Assembly (NCBI GenBank): GCA_040509055.1
Contig: JBEVLT010000244.1
Span: 1-10,827 of the forward strand
Length of the DNA: 10,827 bases
Origin: JAJKIP01 sp040509055
Lineage (GTDB): Bacteria; Bacteroidota; Bacteroidia; Chitinophagales; Chitinophagaceae
Direction: 5' to 3'
In this document: positions 7,296-10,827 of the stretch, one piece after another
Position numbering within the stretch: position 1 is the first letter of the stretch
Layout of the letters: each line of letters begins with the position of its first letter
The notes under the pieces: generated by a model
The model's input: the letters and a program-made list of their open reading frames with translations, nothing else
Told to the model about the DNA's origin: nothing
Databases searched by the model: none
Made by a program: the position numbers and the translations under genes

Positions 7296-8855
7296 ATGAA
7301 CAAGATAAGAATAGCGATCGTAATGCTTGTCGCATGCATGGGCCTGCAGGCCGTGGCACAACAACCGGGCAGCATTTCGGTGCAGGTCCGGATCGGCAAT
7401 GCCAAATCCAATGATACCATGTGGATCGCCGTATGGGATCATACCCTGTCTGCCAGAACATTTTCACAGCTGCCCTCCCGGATATATCCTGCTGCCGGCA
7501 GGAACGGGGTATTCCAGCTCCGCGCAGACTCGGTACAGGGGCTGGTATACATATCGGTCATGAAAGACCATGCAAAGGGCGGTACCAGGTTTGTGCCGAT
7601 GATGAGCGACCTGCTGGCAGAGCCCGGTGACCAGGTATCAATCAGTATGGATAGCCTGGTGCCGATCATCTATAATTTTCCCGAATTGGGCGATCAGATC
7701 ATGGGCTACCGGAAAGTGAACATCGCCTTCCAGGGCAAAGGAGCTGCGAAATACGAGTTCCAGGACAACATACAGAAGCAAACCGAAGAGTGGATGGTGC
7801 AGCACCGGCTGACCGACTGGAGTCCGCCGGCAAAATACGATTCAGCGTATTATACAAAGTTGCCGAAGCTGGCAAAAGAAGCTTACATCTTTTCTTTTGA
7901 ACGATTCAAATTCCAGCTGGAGCAGCTGCAGCGGTACAAGGCAAAGATGTCTCCGCAGGCCTGGCAGATCCTGAAGGCGAACCTGGCCGGTGCCGCAGAG
8001 TCGGGCCAGATCAGCTCCTTCATCAGCTATCGTGGTATATTCAGAAGGGATACGACCGTCACCGCTGCTTTCAGGACAAGGCTGGCCGATACCCTGCAGG
8101 CTGTTTATAATGCCAGGAAGCGGGCCGATATCCAGGGTGTTTCCAAAGACCTGCTGCCTTACGCGGTAGACTATGTAGGGTTTGTTTCCGACTACGCTTA
8201 TTATGTGCAGGCCAACCAGTATGAGACGCTGAAAAGCCATGAACAGGGGCTGCTTCGCGACAAGGCGATCACGGATTTTATACTGAAACATATGTTTCAC
8301 ATGAAGCGCAGCGAAGAGGTGCTGGCAGATGCAACCGCTTTCGTGGATGATCCTTATTATTCGGCGATCGTCACCGGCATCTACAACCGGCAGCGGGTCG
8401 GCAGCGAGGGATTCAATTTCGAATTGCCGGACACCAAGGGCAGGATGGTACGCCTGAGCGATTTCAAGGGTAAAATTGTCTTCATCGATCTGTGGTACAC
8501 CGGCTGCGGCGCCTGCCAGGGCTTTTATAAATACCAGCTGTCGCGGGTGGAAGAGCATTATGTCAACAATCCGGATGTGGTGTTCATTACCATCAGTATC
8601 GATGCCAACCTGGACCGCTGGCTGAAAAGTGTGAACGAAGGCATTTATTCCTCGCCCAACTCGCCGAACGTGGTAAACCTGTATACGAACGGCGAGGGAT
8701 CCAACCATCCGTTGATCAAGGCGTATAATGTGATGGGTTACCCGCATCCCTTTATGATCGACCGGAACGGGAAGATCTACCAGATCGACAGCCTGCAAAC
8801 CAGCGCCGAGAACCTGATCCCGATCATCGATAAAGCGATCGCGAAAAAATCGTAA
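7296..8855 (+). CDS. TlpA-like thiol-disulfide oxidoreductase, copy 1
   Basis: This 519-aa secreted protein probably reduces or rearranges disulfides in the periplasm. A signal peptide spans 1-21 (cleavage after AVA). An N-terminal beta-rich domain at about 26-145 resembles the DUF4369-type domain often fused to TlpA in Bacteroidota (GVFQLRADS, LLAEPGDQVSISMDS, FQGKGAAKYEF). A helical linker fills about 150-365. The thioredoxin-fold domain is about 370-519, with DLWYTGCGACQGFYK carrying the redox pair C404/C407 and the likely cis-proline P483 in MGYPHPFMIDRNGKI. The active site is CGAC rather than the usual CxPC of TlpA. It starts 30 nt after susD and so belongs to the same operon. C14 in LVAC formally matches a lipobox, but the paralogue lacks it and related signal peptides carry similar ACLQ motifs, so plain Sec secretion is more likely. 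The C-terminal 155 residues are about 90% identical to copy 2, while the rest is clearly more diverged. Family is firm; the client protein or substrate is unknown. Confidence 0.92.
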   Translation: MNKIRIAIVMLVACMGLQAVAQQPGSISVQVRIGNAKSNDTMWIAVWDHTLSARTFSQLPSRIYPAAGRNGVFQLRADSVQGLVYISVMKDHAKGGTRFVPMMSDLLAEPGDQVSISMDSLVPIIYNFPELGDQIMGYRKVNIAFQGKGAAKYEFQDNIQKQTEEWMVQHRLTDWSPPAKYDSAYYTKLPKLAKEAYIFSFERFKFQLEQLQRYKAKMSPQAWQILKANLAGAAESGQISSFISYRGIFRRDTTVTAAFRTRLADTLQAVYNARKRADIQGVSKDLLPYAVDYVGFVSDYAYYVQANQYETLKSHEQGLLRDKAITDFILKHMFHMKRSEEVLADATAFVDDPYYSAIVTGIYNRQRVGSEGFNFELPDTKGRMVRLSDFKGKIVFIDLWYTGCGACQGFYKYQLSRVEEHYVNNPDVVFITISIDANLDRWLKSVNEGIYSSPNSPNVVNLYTNGEGSNHPLIKAYNVMGYPHPFMIDRNGKIYQIDSLQTSAENLIPIIDKAIAKKS

Positions 8856-8917
8856 CGTACCCTATGGAACGTTGTCCGGCCGTTGCTAACCTTTGGATGT
8901 AGCGTTTTTTCTCTGTG

Positions 8918-8946
8918 CAGGCCCGTTCCAAAAATGAGCGGGCCTG
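8918..8946 (+). terminator. Degenerate terminator hairpin after tlpA-like copy 1
   Basis: CAGGCCCGTTC (8918-8928) pairs with GAGCGGGCCTG (8936-8946) through 11 pairs including one G-U, around a 7-nt loop. It corresponds to the intact terminator after copy 2, but here the T-tract is missing and GCTGGAGATGGG follows. Transcription should therefore read through into the second tlpA-like gene, perhaps reduced. It could also act as a processing or stability hairpin. Confidence 0.6.
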
Positions 8947-8958
8947 GCTGGAGATGGG
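8921..8958. repeat. Hairpin-plus-tail element, copy 2
   Basis: This is the partner of 2135-2172: same arm spacing and the same CTGGCTGGARATGSG tail immediately after the hairpin. Weaker gapped similarity may run on to about 8996. It overlaps the degenerate terminator of copy 1 and marks the probable junction where the tlpA 3' flank meets a segment related to the susC upstream region. Confidence 0.45.
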
Positions 8959-8996
8959 TGAGCAACAACCTGATCCGGACCGGTAATCCCACCGGG

Positions 8997-9118
8997 GTGA
9001 TGAATGACCAGGACATCCTGCTGCCCGGCGGCTCAACGGTACTTGCGTCCTTCCATGGCCAGCAGTCTGCCGATACGCCAGGTAAGGTATTGGCCGGTGT
9101 GCTGCAAAATCCCGTTAA
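8997..9118 (+). pseudogene. Probable remnant of a susD-like 3' end
   Basis: The 55-59 nt immediately before the second tlpA start (from CCGG at 9094) align with 7240-7298, the last codons of susD plus the leader of the first tlpA, at about 39 of 59 positions with one 1-nt gap. Many of the differences are transitions. Translated, the fragment reads VMNDQDILLPGGS and AGVLQNP, against VLDNQSYTLPAGS and TGMPQNP in SusD. Two small in-frame insertions account for the five extra codons between these blocks. The 1-nt deletion moves the former TAA (9116-9118) out of frame, so the frame now runs to a TGA at 9150-9152 that overlaps the next ATG. The upstream part of the match is weak, and no function is implied. 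Confidence 0.45.
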
Positions 9119-9148
9119 CCTGTTTAAACAATTACCAAACAAATTAAC

Positions 9149-10708
9149 ATGAACAAGATAAGAATAGCGATCGCAATCCTTGCTGTATTCCTGGGCGCGC
9201 AGGCAACGGCGCAGCCCGGTAGTGCTTCTCTGCAATTACGTATCGGCAATGCCAAAGCCGATGACACCCTGCGGTTGTCCGTATGGGATCATGTATTATC
9301 TGCCCGGGTTTTTTCGCAACTGAATGCCCGGACATTTGTAGCTCCGAATAAAAACGGCGTATTCACCTTCCGGATCGATTCGATAGAGGGGCCTGTTTAT
9401 TTTTCGGTTATGAAGGACAGGCTGCGCAGCGAAGGAAGCTATGCATCGATGCTCAGCCAGCAGCTGATGGAGCCGGGCGACCAGGTGTCGGTCAGCATGG
9501 ATAGCCTTGTGCCGGTCTTCGTTCGCTACGGTGAACTCGGCGACCAGCTGGTAGGCTACCGCAAAGTCAATATCAGGTTTACGGGTAAGGGCGCTGCTAA
9601 ATACGAGTTCGAAGAAAAAATAGAAAGGGAGACGGAGGATTGGATCGTAAAGCGGCGGTCGGGCGACTGGGGTACACACCCTAAGTACGACTCGGCTTAT
9701 TTTACCACGCTGCCGGTGGTGATGGAAGGTCATAACAAGTTTGCTGCTGACAAGTATGCATTCCAGCAGCAACTGTTGCAGCCATATAAATCAAAGATGT
9801 CTGCGCAGGCCTGGCAGATCATGCGGGCCAACCTGGCCGGTGAAATGGAGTCGGTAATGACCGGCGGGTTTGTCACCTACCGGGGTATGTTCAGGCGCGA
9901 TACGACTGTCAGCACTGATTTTAAAACCGCACTGACCGGCAGGCTGCAACAGGTGTACGATACAAGGAAACGGCCTGATATCAGCGATGTATCAAAAGAC
10001 CTGCTGCCGTACTCGGTCAACTATGTAGGATTTGTTTCGGACCAGGCATATTATATCCGGAAGGACCAGTATGCTTCTATCAAAAAGGATTATGAGCCCG
10101 GCATTTTCCGCGACAAAGTGATCACTGATTTTGTGCTGAAATGGATGTTTCATGTAAAGAATGTCAATGATGCGCTGGCGGATGCGGCCTCGTCGGTAGA
10201 CGATCCGTACTATGCGGCCATCGTGGGCAATATTTTCAACCGGCAGAGCATCGGCAGCGAAGGGTTCAATTTCGAGCTGCCGGATACGAAAGGAAAACTG
10301 GTCAGGCTGAGCGACTTCAAAGGCAAGATCGTGTTCATCGACCTGTGGTATACCGGCTGCGGGGCCTGTGCAGGGTTTTATAAGTACCAGCTGTCGCGCG
10401 TGGAGAAGCATTATGAAGATAATCCCGATGTAGTGTTCATTACCATCAGCATCGATGGCACCCTGGACCGCTGGCTGCAAAGCGTGAACGAGGGTACCTA
10501 TTCGTCGCCCAACTCGCCGAACGTGGTGAACCTGTATACGAATGGCCAGGGGCCGAACCACCCGCTGATCAAGGCGTACAATGTGATGGGCTACCCGCAT
10601 CCGTTTATGATCGACCGGAACGGGAAGATCTACCAGATCGACAGCCTGCAGACCAGTGCGGAGAACCTGATCCCGATCATCGATAAGGCGCTTGCAAAAA
10701 AATCGTAA
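9149..10708 (+). CDS. TlpA-like thiol-disulfide oxidoreductase, copy 2
   Basis: This 519-aa protein is a paralogue of the gene ending at 8855 and has the same architecture. A signal peptide spans 1-21 or so (MNKIRIAIAILAVFLGAQATA, cleavage before QPG) with no Cys. Next come a DUF4369-like beta domain at about 25-145, a helical middle to about 365, and a thioredoxin-fold domain with DLWYTGCGACAGFYK (C404/C407) and the cis-proline motif MGYPHPFMIDRNGKI. About 15 of the last 155 residues differ from copy 1, and none between about 470 and 514, whereas the N-terminal and middle regions appear near 55-60% identical by eye. Just after the redox pair, Gln in copy 1 is Ala here. The start is fixed by alignment with copy 1. 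The 293-nt spacer upstream shows no clear promoter, so it probably depends on read-through from copy 1. An intact terminator follows. It is likely secreted to the periplasm and works with the SusCD system, but its client is unknown. Confidence 0.92.
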   Translation: MNKIRIAIAILAVFLGAQATAQPGSASLQLRIGNAKADDTLRLSVWDHVLSARVFSQLNARTFVAPNKNGVFTFRIDSIEGPVYFSVMKDRLRSEGSYASMLSQQLMEPGDQVSVSMDSLVPVFVRYGELGDQLVGYRKVNIRFTGKGAAKYEFEEKIERETEDWIVKRRSGDWGTHPKYDSAYFTTLPVVMEGHNKFAADKYAFQQQLLQPYKSKMSAQAWQIMRANLAGEMESVMTGGFVTYRGMFRRDTTVSTDFKTALTGRLQQVYDTRKRPDISDVSKDLLPYSVNYVGFVSDQAYYIRKDQYASIKKDYEPGIFRDKVITDFVLKWMFHVKNVNDALADAASSVDDPYYAAIVGNIFNRQSIGSEGFNFELPDTKGKLVRLSDFKGKIVFIDLWYTGCGACAGFYKYQLSRVEKHYEDNPDVVFITISIDGTLDRWLQSVNEGTYSSPNSPNVVNLYTNGQGPNHPLIKAYNVMGYPHPFMIDRNGKIYQIDSLQTSAENLIPIIDKALAKKS

Positions 10709-10800
10709 CGTAAACCTTATGAAACGTTGTCTGGGCCGTTGCTAACCCTGGAATGCAGTCGTTTTCTCTCGGTGACAGGCCCGTTCAGGAATGAACGGGC
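9149..10800 (+). repeat. Tandem duplication unit, copy 2
   Basis: This is the second copy of the tlpA-like gene with its 3' flank and terminator hairpin, matching 7296-8946. The two coding regions have the same length. The 3' flanks up to the hairpin differ mainly by transitions and 1-nt indels, closer than expected given the divergence in the middle of the genes. Confidence 0.9.
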
Positions 10801-10808
10801 TTTTTTTT
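10779..10808 (+). terminator. Rho-independent terminator of the operon
   Basis: GCCCGTTC (10779-10786) and GAACGGGC (10793-10800) form a perfect 8-bp stem with a 6-nt loop, followed directly by eight T (10801-10808). It lies 70 nt after the stop of the second tlpA-like gene and marks the end of the transcription unit. Confidence 0.93.
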
Positions 10809-10827
10809 GTGCAGCCCTGACCTGATT

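Larger units (their letters stand above)
7296..8946 (+). repeat. Tandem duplication unit, copy 1 (tlpA-like gene plus 3' flank)
   Basis: The gene, its 3' flank and its hairpin match 9149-10800. The first 25 nt of the two genes are identical. A 47-nt identical run occurs at 8751-8797 and 10604-10650, and the flanks after both stops share TAACGTA, AACGTTGTC and CCGTTGCTAACC before a GCCCGTTC hairpin. The start-to-start distance is 1853 nt. Confidence 0.9.

Noticed and set aside
7329..7337. Lipobox-like LVAC in the signal peptide of TlpA copy 1
   Set aside because: The paralogue has no Cys there, the following residues lead to a normal AVA cleavage site, and the SusC signal peptide shows a similar LIAC although SusC proteins are not lipoproteins.
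8883..9152. An 89-codon plus-strand open frame whose TGA overlaps the ATG of the second tlpA gene (ATGA)
   Set aside because: It begins with TTG upstream of the hairpin and runs through it, and its second half is better explained as a decayed susD tail. The ATGA overlap arises from a 1-nt deletion. Translational coupling cannot be excluded, but a real protein is unlikely.
122..10808. Classical polysaccharide utilisation locus
   Set aside because: SusC and SusD are present, but no glycoside hydrolase, lyase, esterase, sulfatase or SusE/F-like binding protein is in the window; flanking genes could still change this.

Overview
The window is a single plus-strand gene cluster from a member of Bacteroidota, most likely a Chitinophaga-like bacterium of the Chitinophagales. 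This rests on protein families and gene order: an ECF sigma factor, a FecR anti-sigma factor, a SusC/RagA TonB-linked porin with an N-terminal signalling (STN) domain, a SusD/RagB lipoprotein, then two tandem TlpA-type thiol-disulfide oxidoreductases. Starts lack strong Shine-Dalgarno sequences and a Bacteroidota-type -7 box (TAnnTTTG) is present, which fits. I see no rRNA, tRNA, CRISPR array, integrase or insertion sequence.

Layout: 1-121 is a leader with a 15-bp dyad and a possible promoter. 122-727 encodes the ECF sigma factor with a TTG start, and 800-2011 encodes FecR. 2012-2262 is a 251-bp spacer with two hairpins, one shaped like a minus-strand terminator. 2263-5841 is susC-like, 5874-7265 susD-like and 7296-8855 the first tlpA-like gene. 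8856-9148 is a composite spacer. 9149-10708 is the second tlpA-like gene, and an intact rho-independent terminator at 10779-10808 closes the unit.

Likely joint working (inference from families): substrate bound by the SusCD pair at the outer membrane is signalled through the STN domain of SusC to the periplasmic C-terminal domain of FecR. FecR releases or activates the sigma factor, which transcribes susCD-tlpA. The transported molecule is unknown. No glycoside hydrolase, sulfatase, polysaccharide lyase or peptidase lies in the window, so this is not a classical polysaccharide utilisation locus. The enzymes paired with the transporter are two secreted disulfide reductases, so a cargo or partner containing cysteine or disulfides is a reasonable hypothesis.

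The most informative part is the 293-bp spacer between the two tlpA genes. By eye it divides into three parts: a copy of the tlpA 3' flank with a terminator hairpin that lacks its T-tract, a short stretch resembling the sequence downstream of the hairpin between fecR and susC, and a stretch resembling the 3' end of susD joined to the tlpA leader. Together these suggest that the whole susC-susD-tlpA cassette was once duplicated in tandem and the second susC and susD were then deleted, leaving only the second tlpA.
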